From Anaerocolumna sp. (GTDB lineage: Bacteria; Bacillota; Clostridia; Lachnospirales; Lachnospiraceae), in NCBI GenBank assembly GCA_029256725.1, contig JAQSXJ010000012.1, positions 35,256 to 99,255 on the forward strand: a stretch of DNA of 64,000 nt, in the 5' to 3' direction. The notes beneath the pieces are model-generated. The model worked only from the letters and a program-made list of their open reading frames with translations. It ran no database searches and was not told the origin of the DNA. Within the stretch, counting starts at the first letter, position 1, and each line of letters starts with the position of its first letter. This document shows, one piece after another, positions 45,216 to 54,000 of this stretch. Both the position numbers and the translations under genes were made by a program.

Positions 45216-46271
45216 ATGAAAATTGTTGTTTTATCCGGAGGTCTCAGTCCGGAAAGAGATGTATCCTTATCCTCCGGCTGTCTTATTGCCAATGCATTAA
45301 TGGATTCCGGTTACGAAGTAGCCCTTGCAGATGTGTATAAAGGAATAGATCTACCTAACGCTAACCTTGATTCCTTATTCTTAAGAAAAGAAGACGGAAA
45401 AAGCCATGAATACCATATCCCGGACAAAATACCTGATCTGGAGGAACTTATAGCAAGTAATCATGGAAGAACAGAATTAATCGGTGAAAATATCCTTGCG
45501 CTGTGCAAACTGTCCGATGTGGTATTTATCGCTCTCCACGGTTCTATGGGAGAAAACGGACAGCTCCAAGCCGTGTTTGACTGCTATCAGATTCCTTATA
45601 CCGGTACTGGTTATGCCGGCTGCCTTCTCGCCATGGACAAAGACTTAAGTAAAAGGCTCTTAAAACAGGAGGGTATCCCCACCGCCCCATGGATAACAGA
45701 AGCAGCAGCTGAAATAACTCCTGAAAAAGTTAAAAACTCTATTGGTTTTCCTTGTGTCGTAAAACCGGTCAGTAACGGTTCCAGCATTGGTGTTTCCTTT
45801 GCATATTCTGAAGAAGAACTGACCTCTGCCTTACATCTTGCCACAGAGAAAATAGCAGCTTTTGGTTCTGGCAAAGTTCTGGTTGAGAAAATGATAAAAG
45901 GCAGGGAGTTCTCTGTAGGGATTCTTGAGAATACTGCCCTGCCGGTAATAGAAATCATCCCAAAGGAAGGCTTCTATGATTATAAAAACAAATATCAGCA
46001 GGGTCTTACAAACGAATGCTGTCCGGCTGATTTATCAGAGCTGTTAAGGGAAAAAGTACAATCCCTTGCTTTAAAAGTACACAAAACCCTGCAGCTTGGC
46101 TCCTATTCTCGAATAGATTTTATTTTAGGCGAAGATAATGAATTCATCTGCCTGGAAGCTAACACCCTGCCCGGAATGACGCCAATAAGCCTCCTTCCTC
46201 AAGAAGCAAAAGCTGCGGGAATTACCTATGAGGAATTATGCAGAAAAATCGCATTGCTTGGAGCACGTTAA
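45216..46271 (+). CDS. ddl: D-alanine--D-alanine ligase
   Basis: ATP-grasp ligase making the D-Ala-D-Ala dipeptide for peptidoglycan. 351 residues: VLSGGLSPERDVSLSSG at the start, CVVKPVSNGSSIGVSF (ATP-grasp core, near 180), GREFSVGIL and EANTLPGMTPISLLPQEAK (metal and D-Ala site, near 315). The ATG has no clear ribosome binding site; translation may depend on the leader frame upstream. Ddl and Van ligases with altered specificity share this fold, and I do not infer D-Ala-D-Lac activity. Confidence 0.93.
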   Translation: MKIVVLSGGLSPERDVSLSSGCLIANALMDSGYEVALADVYKGIDLPNANLDSLFLRKEDGKSHEYHIPDKIPDLEELIASNHGRTELIGENILALCKLSDVVFIALHGSMGENGQLQAVFDCYQIPYTGTGYAGCLLAMDKDLSKRLLKQEGIPTAPWITEAAAEITPEKVKNSIGFPCVVKPVSNGSSIGVSFAYSEEELTSALHLATEKIAAFGSGKVLVEKMIKGREFSVGILENTALPVIEIIPKEGFYDYKNKYQQGLTNECCPADLSELLREKVQSLALKVHKTLQLGSYSRIDFILGEDNEFICLEANTLPGMTPISLLPQEAKAAGITYEELCRKIALLGAR

Positions 46272-46281
46272 AATGCCTACA

Positions 46282-46342
46282 GGGTTCCTTTCCTTCTGGC
46301 TGTTTTCTCGATTCCTCTGATTAACAGCCAGGACAGGAAATA
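46282..46342. terminator. Hairpin between convergent ddl and LacI-type genes
   Basis: TTTCCTTCTGGCTGTT...AACAGCCAGGACAGGAAA, 9-bp plus 6-bp stems. Long T-runs are absent, so termination strength is uncertain. Confidence 0.45.
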
Positions 46343-46350
46343 ATAACCTA

Positions 46351-47406
46351 TTATAAAGTTTTGTCAATTGAGCCAGCTTTTCCGATACTGTTTCTTATAA
46401 TAGCTGTGCAGTCAATCCTTATCAGTTTCTCCGTTTCCGGAGTCTCATTTCCCTGCAGCCTATTGATAATGCTCTGTGCTGCTTTTCTTCCAATCTCATG
46501 CAGGGGAAGAGCCATAGTGGTAAGAGTAGGATAGAAAGCTTCATCAAGCTCCCTGTTATCAAAACCGATCAATGACAGATCACTGCCTATTCTAAGATCC
46601 TTTTCACAGATATAATCATAAACGCCGCCAGCCATTATATCATTCATAGAAAAGATGGCTGTTACCTGTTCTTCTATCAGTTTCTTTGCTCCTTCATAAC
46701 CCGACCCTCGCTCCCAATTCCCCTGAAATACAAGTTCCGGATTGTAAAGAATTTTATTCTTAAACAATGCCCTTTGATAGCCCAAAAGCCTTTCCTTTGT
46801 GTGAATACTTCTCTCCTCACCGGTTATCAGGCCGATTGCAGTATGCCCTGCTTCTATAAGCAGACTTGTCGCTTCAAAAGCTGCTTTTTCGTCATTAAAG
46901 ATAACGGAGGGTATTTTTGTACTATGGGATATTCCATATGCAACCACCACCGGCAGTGCAAGGTCTTCTGGTATGCAGTTAAGCTTCCTGCTATGTGCAC
47001 CGATGTAGATAATACCATCCACCTGCTTAGCCTGCATAATTTTGAATTCTTCCTCTACCTGTTGTTTGTATTCCTCTGTGGAGTAGAATTTATTACCATA
47101 TTTTTTGTACAGGCGCAAATTACCTAGTAAAAAACTATAATTAACCTCTTCCAAATAGGCATGAATTCCGTCAACGATTTCAGGGCAGTTAAACACTGTC
47201 AGGTCTTCGGCTATAATTCCAATTACTCTGGTCTCTTTCTGTTTCAAATTCTTGGCCATATAGTTAGGCACATATTCCATACTCCGGGCAGTCTCTAAAA
47301 TGCGAAGCCTTAAGGGTTCGCTTACCTTTTTTGTGCCGTTTAAGACATTGGATACCGTAGCAATGGAAACATTGCAGGCTTTTGCTATTTCTTTAATGGT
47401 AGCCAT
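46351..47406 (-). CDS. LacI family transcriptional regulator
   Basis: 352 residues. The N-terminal helix-turn-helix is IKEIAKACNVSIATVSNVLN with the hinge helix region PNYMAKNLKQ. The periplasmic-binding-protein-like sensor domain begins TRVIGIIAEDLT and includes AIFSMNDIMAGGVYDY and LIGFDNRELDE. The start ATG 47406 (MATIKEI) has GGGGGAAGG five bases upstream; the longer frame to 47490 is not supported. Effector unknown, and no sugar operon is adjacent. A CG-centred AAACGTTT site downstream of its own -10 suggests autoregulation. Confidence 0.94.
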   Translation of the reverse strand: MATIKEIAKACNVSIATVSNVLNGTKKVSEPLRLRILETARSMEYVPNYMAKNLKQKETRVIGIIAEDLTVFNCPEIVDGIHAYLEEVNYSFLLGNLRLYKKYGNKFYSTEEYKQQVEEEFKIMQAKQVDGIIYIGAHSRKLNCIPEDLALPVVVAYGISHSTKIPSVIFNDEKAAFEATSLLIEAGHTAIGLITGEERSIHTKERLLGYQRALFKNKILYNPELVFQGNWERGSGYEGAKKLIEEQVTAIFSMNDIMAGGVYDYICEKDLRIGSDLSLIGFDNRELDEAFYPTLTTMALPLHEIGRKAAQSIINRLQGNETPETEKLIRIDCTAIIRNSIGKAGSIDKTL

Positions 47407-47512
47407 AGATACCTTCCCCCATCTCTCGTTAAATTCAAGTGTTCTTTCTAAAATAGCTGAACTATAGCTATACCTGTTTGAATGAATCAAATTTAAACTT
47501 GGTTCAACCTAT

Positions 47513-47541
47513 AATTTAAACGTTTTATTAAGTAAATTATA
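47513..47541 (-). promoter_or_regulatory. Promoter and putative operator of the LacI-type gene
   Basis: The -10 TATAAT lies at 47541-47536; the -35 is weak. AAACGTTT at 47518-47525, a CG-centred palindrome of the type bound by LacI-family proteins, follows the -10 by about ten bases. A second palindrome GGTTGAACC lies just downstream (about 47500-47509). Autorepression is inferred. Confidence 0.45.
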
Positions 47542-47717
47542 GCAAACTCTACCTTAAAAATAAACAAAAAAATAAGCAGCTCTATTGTCTTCACCTATTC
47601 CTTTGGTTATACTGTAAAGGACACCAAGTACAGCTGCCTTGTATAAAGCTGCACTATAAAACACAGGAGATAATACAGAAGCATCTTAAGCACTTCTGTT
47701 TGGAATCGAGGTAAGAT

Positions 47718-48197
47718 ATGTCAATTGAAAAGGTTAGAAGTTATTTCAAACAATATGGAATCGAAGATAAAATCTTGGAATTCGAAGTTTCCAGTGCAAC
47801 GGTAGAACTTGCGGCTAAAGCTTTAAATTGTGAGGAAGGGCGTATCGCCAAAACACTTTCCTTTCATGCAGCAGACAGGGTAATTTTGATTGTTACTGCT
47901 GGTGATGCCAGAATAGACAATGCAAAATATAAAGCATACTTTGGAGTAAAGGCCAAAATGCTATCCTATGAGGAAGCAGAACCCTTAACAGGACATGCCG
48001 TAGGTGGCGTCTGCCCTTTTGCCGTAAATGATAAGGTTGAGATTTACCTGGACGAATCACTTAAGCGCTATAAGACGGTTTTTCCGGCTTGCGGCAGCTC
48101 TAACAGTGCCATAGAATTAACCATTGACGAACTTAAACGGTATTCCGGCAGTTCAGAATGGATAGATGTCTGCAAAGATCTAACTCCCAGCAGTTAA
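47718..48197 (+). CDS. YbaK/EbsC family aminoacyl-tRNA deacylase
   Basis: 159 residues. Editing-domain features: IAKTLSFHAADRVILIVTAGD with the conserved lysine (near residue 44), AEPLTGHAVGGVCPF and VFPACGSSNSAIELT. Relatives hydrolyse mischarged tRNA, commonly Cys- or Ala-tRNA(Pro). GAGG lies eight bases before ATG 47718. It is monocistronic and divergent from the LacI-type gene. Confidence 0.92.
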   Translation: MSIEKVRSYFKQYGIEDKILEFEVSSATVELAAKALNCEEGRIAKTLSFHAADRVILIVTAGDARIDNAKYKAYFGVKAKMLSYEEAEPLTGHAVGGVCPFAVNDKVEIYLDESLKRYKTVFPACGSSNSAIELTIDELKRYSGSSEWIDVCKDLTPSS

Positions 48198-48410
48198 ATG
48201 CTTTCTATAATCTACTGAATCCTAATGCTTTAGCAAACTAACAGCTTTAAAAGTCTGTTTATTCGGTTACCTCATCAGCTCTTGAGCATGAATACCCTAG
48301 TAATACCTTCTCTCACTAATCAATACCCACAAAATGTTAAAAAAGTTTCAAATTGAAAAATCTTTTAGCAGTTATTAATAGTAATACGCCGAAATAGTGA
48401 TATCTAAAGT

Positions 48411-48455
48411 AAAAAAACAGGATTCGGGATACCTAAGAAGGTCTCGAATCCTGTT
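48411..48455 (-). terminator. Terminator of the second nucleoside ABC operon
   Basis: ACAGGATTCG / CGAATCCTGT stem extended inward (GGT/ACC) and seven T on the minus strand, about 80 bases after the last permease. The rest of 48198-48533 shows nothing else. Confidence 0.85.
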
Positions 48456-48533
48456 GTCATATAATAAAATTATATATTTAAATACTTATATCAAATCTAT
48501 TAATTGAATCATAAGGTTAAGAAAACTCGAACT

Positions 48534-49511
48534 CTATCTTTCTTCTCTAAAGTAAGCCTGACCCAAACTTGCCGGCGGCTGATTCTCCTGCTTATTTCTC
48601 TTGCTGGATAAGATAAGCACGATAATCGTTACCACATAAGGCAGCATCTTGCATAACTCCTGGGTAGCTCTGGTAAGCCCCGGAAGATAGATATAAAGAA
48701 TATAGAGTCCACCAAAGAGGAATGAACCCCAGATAGCGTTAACTGGCTTCCATAAGGACAGGATAACAAGGGCAATAGCAAGCCATCCTCTGTCTCCGAA
48801 GCCGTTATTGGTCCAGGTTCCGCCAAGATACTCCATAACAAAGTACAGACCGCCAAGACCTGCAATGGCAGCGCCTGATACTGTTGAAATATATTTGTAT
48901 CTGGATACATTAATACCGGCAGCATCCGCTGCTCCCGGATCTTCACCGATTGCACGAAGATTAAGTCCCTTCCTTGTTTTTTTAAGGAAATAGGCTAATA
49001 ACAAAGCAATAATTATAGACAGATAAGTAAGGAAACCATAAGAAAACAGCAAATCTCCAATCACGGGGATATCATGAAGTATGGGTAATTTCGCTCTGTA
49101 TGCTGATGCAGTTGTTTTAACAGATATCTGACCAACACCACCGGCAAGCTTTGAGATAGAACCACCAAAAAAGTTACCAAAACCCACGCCGAAGGTAGTT
49201 AATGCCAGACCTACTACATTCTGATTTGCTCTAAGGGTTATGGTTAATACACTATATATCAGGCCTCCCAAAGCGGAAGCCAGTAAGGTAACGATAAAGG
49301 ATATTACAAGGCCAATAAATGCGTTAGGTGTATCAGTAGATTTCTCATAGAAAAAAGCTCCCATCAGTCCTGCTATACCACCCATATACATAATACCCGG
49401 TATACCAAGATTTAAGTTACCGGATTTCTCCGTTACGATTTCTCCGGTGGCACCAAAAAGAATACTGATTCCCTGACTAATTGCATTTTGAATAAAGGTT
49501 AAAAGCAGCAT
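48534..49511 (-). CDS. ABC transporter permease, BMP/nucleoside type (second permease)
   Basis: 325 residues with about nine membrane helices. Motifs GNLNLGIPGIMYMGGIAG (near residue 35), LNLRAIGEDPGAADAAGI (near 190) and FGDRGWLAIALVILSLW (near 245) match the second permease of BMP-type importers and the homologue at 1-928. ATG 49511 has GGGGG nine bases upstream; a GTG at 49538 would overlap the previous gene. Last gene of a four-gene operon. Confidence 0.92.
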   Translation of the reverse strand: MLLLTFIQNAISQGISILFGATGEIVTEKSGNLNLGIPGIMYMGGIAGLMGAFFYEKSTDTPNAFIGLVISFIVTLLASALGGLIYSVLTITLRANQNVVGLALTTFGVGFGNFFGGSISKLAGGVGQISVKTTASAYRAKLPILHDIPVIGDLLFSYGFLTYLSIIIALLLAYFLKKTRKGLNLRAIGEDPGAADAAGINVSRYKYISTVSGAAIAGLGGLYFVMEYLGGTWTNNGFGDRGWLAIALVILSLWKPVNAIWGSFLFGGLYILYIYLPGLTRATQELCKMLPYVVTIIVLILSSKRNKQENQPPASLGQAYFREER

Positions 49512-49512
49512 A

Positions 49513-50619
49513 TTATTGTACCCCCTTTTTATTACCACGGAATTCTACCTTGTAACTAATAAAGAATTCACAACCGATCAAGAAAAATAACAGTATACCA
49601 GTTATGATATCGGAAGCGTTTTCGTTTAAACCGTACTGTGAAGCAATCTGTATGGAACCTTGCTGCATAAATACCAGGAAAGCAGATACAGCCAGCATGG
49701 CAACGGGATTGAATTTGGACATCCAGGCAACAATAATAGCTGTAAATCCTCTTCCGTCGGCTGTACTGGTGGAAATGGTATGGCTGGCGCCGCTAACAAT
49801 AATACTTCCTGCAAGTCCGCAGATTCCACCGGATATCATCATGGTTCTGATAATAACTTTTTTAACATTGATACCGGCATATTTTGCTGTATTCTGGCTC
49901 TCACCTACAACTGCGATTTCATAGCCCTGCTTGCTGTGTCTCATATAGAGATAGACACTCACTGTCATAATCAGTACTACGATTATATTCAATCCGTACT
50001 GCATACCAAAAATCTCCTGAAACCAACCTTTTCTGGTGGCTCCGTTTATAATACCTACTGTATTGGAACCTGTAGGATTCTCCCAGAAAACAATACAGAA
50101 GGTAACGATCTGCATTGCTACATAATTTAGCATCAGTGTGAAAAGTGTTTCGTTGGTATTGTAGTAAGCTTTGAAGACTGCCGGAAGCACTCCCCATAGC
50201 ATACCAGCTATACTGCTGGCTGCAAATATAACAAGGAGCAGCAGCCAGTTAGGCATGGAATTACCGAAATAAATCATAACTGCAGCCGTCGCTGCACCAC
50301 CCATTAATATTTGTCCTTCTGCACCAATGTTCCAGAATCTCATCTTAAAAGCAGGTGTAAGTCCTACGGCAATAATAAGAAGCGTCATAATTTCACGGAT
50401 GGTCACCCACATACGGCGTTTTTTACCAATCGCACCATCAATGATACCTAAATATACCTGAATGGGGTTGTCATTCGTAATAAATACGATAACCAATGCA
50501 CATACAATTAAGGAAAGAGCGATTGCTATCAGCCTGATTGTCCATGCTTTTGTTTTGGAAATGTTATCCCGCTTGGTCATTCGCAGGAAAACCTCTTTAT
50601 TTGCTCCTTCTTTGCTCAT
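49513..50619 (-). CDS. ABC transporter permease, BMP/nucleoside type (first permease)
   Basis: 368 residues. After a 25-residue charged start come an N-terminal helix (about 28-50) and about eight more. WNIGAEGQILMGGAATAAV (near 92) and GRGFTAIIVAWMSKFNP (near 290) are the family signatures. ATG 50619 lies nine bases after AAAGGAG and overlaps the ATPase end by 23 bases, so translation is coupled. It forms the membrane channel with the permease downstream. Confidence 0.92.
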   Translation of the reverse strand: MSKEGANKEVFLRMTKRDNISKTKAWTIRLIAIALSLIVCALVIVFITNDNPIQVYLGIIDGAIGKKRRMWVTIREIMTLLIIAVGLTPAFKMRFWNIGAEGQILMGGAATAAVMIYFGNSMPNWLLLLVIFAASSIAGMLWGVLPAVFKAYYNTNETLFTLMLNYVAMQIVTFCIVFWENPTGSNTVGIINGATRKGWFQEIFGMQYGLNIIVVLIMTVSVYLYMRHSKQGYEIAVVGESQNTAKYAGINVKKVIIRTMMISGGICGLAGSIIVSGASHTISTSTADGRGFTAIIVAWMSKFNPVAMLAVSAFLVFMQQGSIQIASQYGLNENASDIITGILLFFLIGCEFFISYKVEFRGNKKGVQ

Positions 50620-52150
50620 GTGCCTTAGCTCCTTTCCGCTCTGCCGTCATCAGTAAACCGATTTCTTCTTTGGTGGTATTTCTTGCATCTACGATACCGG
50701 CAACTCTTCCGCTGTTGAGTACCATGATTCTGTCACAGAGCTCCAATAATACATCCAAATCCTCTCCAACACAGATAACCGCAACACCTTTTTGCTTCTG
50801 TTCATTGAGAAGGTTATAGATGGTATAGGAGGAATTAATATCAAGACCTCTAACAGGGTAAGCTACCATTAGAACTGTTGGATTGGAGGCAATTTCACGT
50901 CCTACTAATACCTTTTGAACATTACCGCCGGACAGCCTTCTTACAGGTGTGGATACTCCGGGCGTAACTACATCCAATTTATTAACAATATTTTCTGCCA
51001 GATTCTTAGGCTTCTTTCTATCCACGAAGAAATGTTTCCCCTCCCTATAGCTTCGAAGCATCATATTATCCGTTAAATCCATAGAACCAACCAGTCCCAT
51101 ACCAAGTCTGTCTTCGGGAACGAAGGATAAATGTATCTTTAAATTTCTTATATCAGCAGCTTTCATATCGGATATTTTCTCAGTACTTCCATCAGGTGCA
51201 AAGTATAGAATCTCTCCGCTTTCTATTGACTGAAGTCCTGCTATTGCTTCCAGTAATTCCTTTTGACCGCTTCCTGCTATACCGGCGATTCCAAGAATCT
51301 CACCGCTGTAAGCCTGGAAAGAAGCCTCCTTTAATACCTTAAGCCCTTCCCTGTTCTTACAGGTTATGCCTCTCATCTCAATCCGTTTCTCTGTATTTTC
51401 CGGCTCTGTACGGTCAATGTCAAGCTTCACCTTTTCTCCTACCATCATCTCTGTCAGAGAGGATACAGTTGCTTCTGCTGTATTGACTGTTTCGATGTAT
51501 TTACCTTTACGAAGTACCGTTACACGGTCGGAAAGCTCCAGTACTTCATTCAGTTTATGGGTTATGATAATAATTGATTTTCCTGCTTTTCTCATATTAC
51601 GCAATACATCAAAGAGCTTTTTGGTTTCCTGAGGTGTTAATACAGCCGTTGGCTCATCCAAGATAAGGATATCAGCACCACGGTATAACACCTTAACGAT
51701 TTCCACCGTCTGCTTCTGGGAAACCGACATATCATATATCTTTTGGGACGGATTCAGATCAAAACCATACTGGGCAGTAAGTTTATTGATTTCTTCATGT
51801 ACCTGGTTCATTTTTAATGTTTCGCTGCCTTTAAGACCTAAAATAATATTTTCTGCTGCCGTTAATATATTAATCAGCTTGAAATGCTGATGTATCATAC
51901 CAATACCCAGTTCAAAAGAATCTTTCGGGGAACGTATTGTAACTTCTTTTCCGTCAATACAAATCTGTCCTTCATCCGGAAAATAAATACCGGAAAGCAT
52001 GTTCATAAGAGTGGTCTTGCCGCTACCATTCTCACCTAATATAGACAGAATTTCACCTTTCCTGACGGATAGATTCACACTGTCATTTGCTATTACCTCC
52101 CCAAAGCGTTTGGTAACATTTTTTAATTCAATGGCGTTTACCTGTTCCAC
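50597..52150 (-). CDS. Nucleoside/BMP-type ABC importer ATP-binding protein (two ABC domains)
   Basis: 517 residues. Domain 1 has Walker A LGENGSGKTTLMNML, Walker B LILDEPTAVLT and a modified signature MSVSQKQ. Domain 2 has GIAGSGQKELLEAIAG and signature LSGGNVQKVL. The start is GTG 52150, seven bases after AGGAGG. It shares overall layout with the ATPase at 1993-3525 but is clearly diverged, so the two operons are paralogues rather than a recent duplication. Confidence 0.92.
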   Translation of the reverse strand: MEQVNAIELKNVTKRFGEVIANDSVNLSVRKGEILSILGENGSGKTTLMNMLSGIYFPDEGQICIDGKEVTIRSPKDSFELGIGMIHQHFKLINILTAAENIILGLKGSETLKMNQVHEEINKLTAQYGFDLNPSQKIYDMSVSQKQTVEIVKVLYRGADILILDEPTAVLTPQETKKLFDVLRNMRKAGKSIIIITHKLNEVLELSDRVTVLRKGKYIETVNTAEATVSSLTEMMVGEKVKLDIDRTEPENTEKRIEMRGITCKNREGLKVLKEASFQAYSGEILGIAGIAGSGQKELLEAIAGLQSIESGEILYFAPDGSTEKISDMKAADIRNLKIHLSFVPEDRLGMGLVGSMDLTDNMMLRSYREGKHFFVDRKKPKNLAENIVNKLDVVTPGVSTPVRRLSGGNVQKVLVGREIASNPTVLMVAYPVRGLDINSSYTIYNLLNEQKQKGVAVICVGEDLDVLLELCDRIMVLNSGRVAGIVDARNTTKEEIGLLMTAERKGAKAHEQRRSK

Positions 52151-52265
52151 AAAAAAACCTCCTAACATCAAATTTGCGGAACTGCACTACTGCAGTCCCG
52201 CACAATGGGTTAGAATCTACCAACCCGTTTATTTTTTATAGATAGAACTTTTATTTTATTGGTAA

Positions 52266-53546
52266 TTATTTTGTTAATTCGGTAATTCCATCAATTCTTA
52301 ATTCAAATGCAGGTGCAGAAATTACTTCTGATTCATGGAAATATCCGTCTGAAACATATGCAGAGAATTTAGCGAAATCTGCATTGTTAGCAATCAAGTC
52401 TTCAATCTTAGAGTTCTGTACAGTAAATGTGCTTGTATCAAATACTTTAAGAGATCCGTCTTTTAAAGCAGCTTCAACTTCTGCAACCTTATCAGCTGTT
52501 CCTGCAGCAATTGCCTTCTCATTTAAAGGAGAGGTACCAACAGCACCATCTGCAAATCCCTGACACCAGTCAGTTGCAATAGGAGTCCCGTCAATAATGC
52601 TCTTAACCGCATAAGTGTAATAAGGTCCCCAGTTAATAGTAGCTGAAGTTAATGCTGTGTTAGGAGCTACCGTAGTCATATCTACGTTGTATCCTACAAC
52701 AGGTACACCAGCTTCTTCACAAGCAGTAGGAGCACCGGTAGTATCTGCATGCTGGCTGATTACTTTAGCACCGTTTGCTATAAGGCTTTTTGCTACTTCA
52801 TTCTCAGCAGCCATATCTGCCCAGCTGTTTGTATACTGAACTTCCATTGTTACAGAAGGGCATACGCTCTTGGCACCAAGATAAAAGGAAGTATAACCGG
52901 AAACAACTTCTGCATAAGGGAAAGCTCCAACATAACCCATTTTAGCCTGGTCAGCAGTAATTTCACCTTTTTCGATCATTTCATTTAATTTTAAACCTGC
53001 AACAACACCGGATACATAACGGGACTCATAAACAGCAGTAAAGTAGTTATGCATATTAGGAAGTCCTGAGGATTTCGCCTGATATCCTGTAGCATGGCAG
53101 AACTGAACTTCAGGATATTCTGCTGCTGCCTGCATCATGTATGTCTCATGTCCGAAGCTGTTTGCAAATATTATGTTACAGCCCTGATCTGCTAAATCAA
53201 CTACTGCATCATAAGCAGCTTCATCTTCACCGATTGTTGTCTTCTCAATTACCTGATCTGCAGATAAACCAAGTGCTGCGATCATTTCATCGATACCTGT
53301 CATATGAGCGGCTGTATAGCCTTCATTCTCATCTCCTATGTAGATAATACCAACTTTAATACCGGATACATCGCCGCCTGTTGCTTCAGGTGTTGTTTCA
53401 TCAGTTGCAGCGGGAGTGTCAGTTGCAGCCTGGGTAGGTTCCGTTGCAGCATTGCCTGCAGTGTTCGTATTATTTGTCTTACCACAGCCAACCACCATTG
53501 TCATTGCCATTGCCATAAGAAGCAATAACGATACTACTTTTTTCAT
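52266..53546 (-). CDS. BMP family ABC transporter substrate-binding lipoprotein
   Basis: 426 residues. A signal peptide (KKVVSLLLLMAMAMT) ends in lipobox VVGC with the lipidated Cys near residue 21, then a Thr/Ala-rich linker of about 40 residues. The binding domain shows VGIIYIGDENEGYTAAHMTG, IIFANSFGHETYMMQAA and GVPVVGYNVDMT. BMP proteins of this type bind nucleosides or purines. ATG 53546 has AGGAGG eight bases upstream. First gene of the importer operon; the ATPase follows after about 115 bases. Confidence 0.94.
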   Translation of the reverse strand: MKKVVSLLLLMAMAMTMVVGCGKTNNTNTAGNAATEPTQAATDTPAATDETTPEATGGDVSGIKVGIIYIGDENEGYTAAHMTGIDEMIAALGLSADQVIEKTTIGEDEAAYDAVVDLADQGCNIIFANSFGHETYMMQAAAEYPEVQFCHATGYQAKSSGLPNMHNYFTAVYESRYVSGVVAGLKLNEMIEKGEITADQAKMGYVGAFPYAEVVSGYTSFYLGAKSVCPSVTMEVQYTNSWADMAAENEVAKSLIANGAKVISQHADTTGAPTACEEAGVPVVGYNVDMTTVAPNTALTSATINWGPYYTYAVKSIIDGTPIATDWCQGFADGAVGTSPLNEKAIAAGTADKVAEVEAALKDGSLKVFDTSTFTVQNSKIEDLIANNADFAKFSAYVSDGYFHESEVISAPAFELRIDGITELTK

Positions 53547-53675
53547 ATAATCTTCCTCCTGTAATTTGGTTGGAGCTCTCGAGAAGTAGAACTCCTGCAA
53601 TTATTTTGTAGACACATTTATAACATGATGCCCAAAAGCATATGTATCAGAAGATGGAACAAAGGTTTGAAAAAT

Positions 53676-53721
53676 CCAAAAAGTAAGGGAGATGTATGTG
53701 CTGAATGCACATACATCTCCC
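53676..53721 (-). terminator. Attenuator-like terminator in the BMP operon leader
   Basis: Perfect 15-bp stem GGGAGATGTATGTGC-attca-GCACATACATCTCCC then TTACTTTTT on the minus strand, starting only about 30 bases after the predicted transcription start and about 130 bases before the BMP ATG. It parallels the hairpin at 3600-3639 in the other importer operon. Confidence 0.8.
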
Positions 53722-53756
53722 TCCATCGGGTTTTAAATCCGTTTTTATGATTTCTT

Positions 53757-53784
53757 AGTATATCATAAAAAAGATTTTTGTCAA
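53757..53784 (-). promoter_or_regulatory. Promoter of the BMP operon
   Basis: TTGACA at 53784-53779, 16-base spacer, TATACT at 53762-53757 on the minus strand. Confidence 0.75.
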
Positions 53785-53881
53785 TTCATTTCGATGGATT
53801 AATCAAGCAAACTTATGTACAATCTTATTTCTATTTTCTTATGTTAATTTACACTTCACACTCAGCTGTTTCTACGCCTGA

Positions 53882-53921
53882 CAAAAGGCACTGCCGGAAA
53901 TCTATAACCTTTCCGGCAGCT
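53882..53921 (-). terminator. Terminator of the aminotransferase gene
   Basis: CTGCCGGAAA / TTTCCGGCAG stem followed by TGCCTTTTGT on the minus strand, about 80 bases after the stop. Confidence 0.75.
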
Positions 53922-54000
53922 CTGAGCCTGTCCTATATCATAATTCTTTGCAATATTCTGCTACTAATCTATATATTCTGTCCAATAGCTGATTTACATA

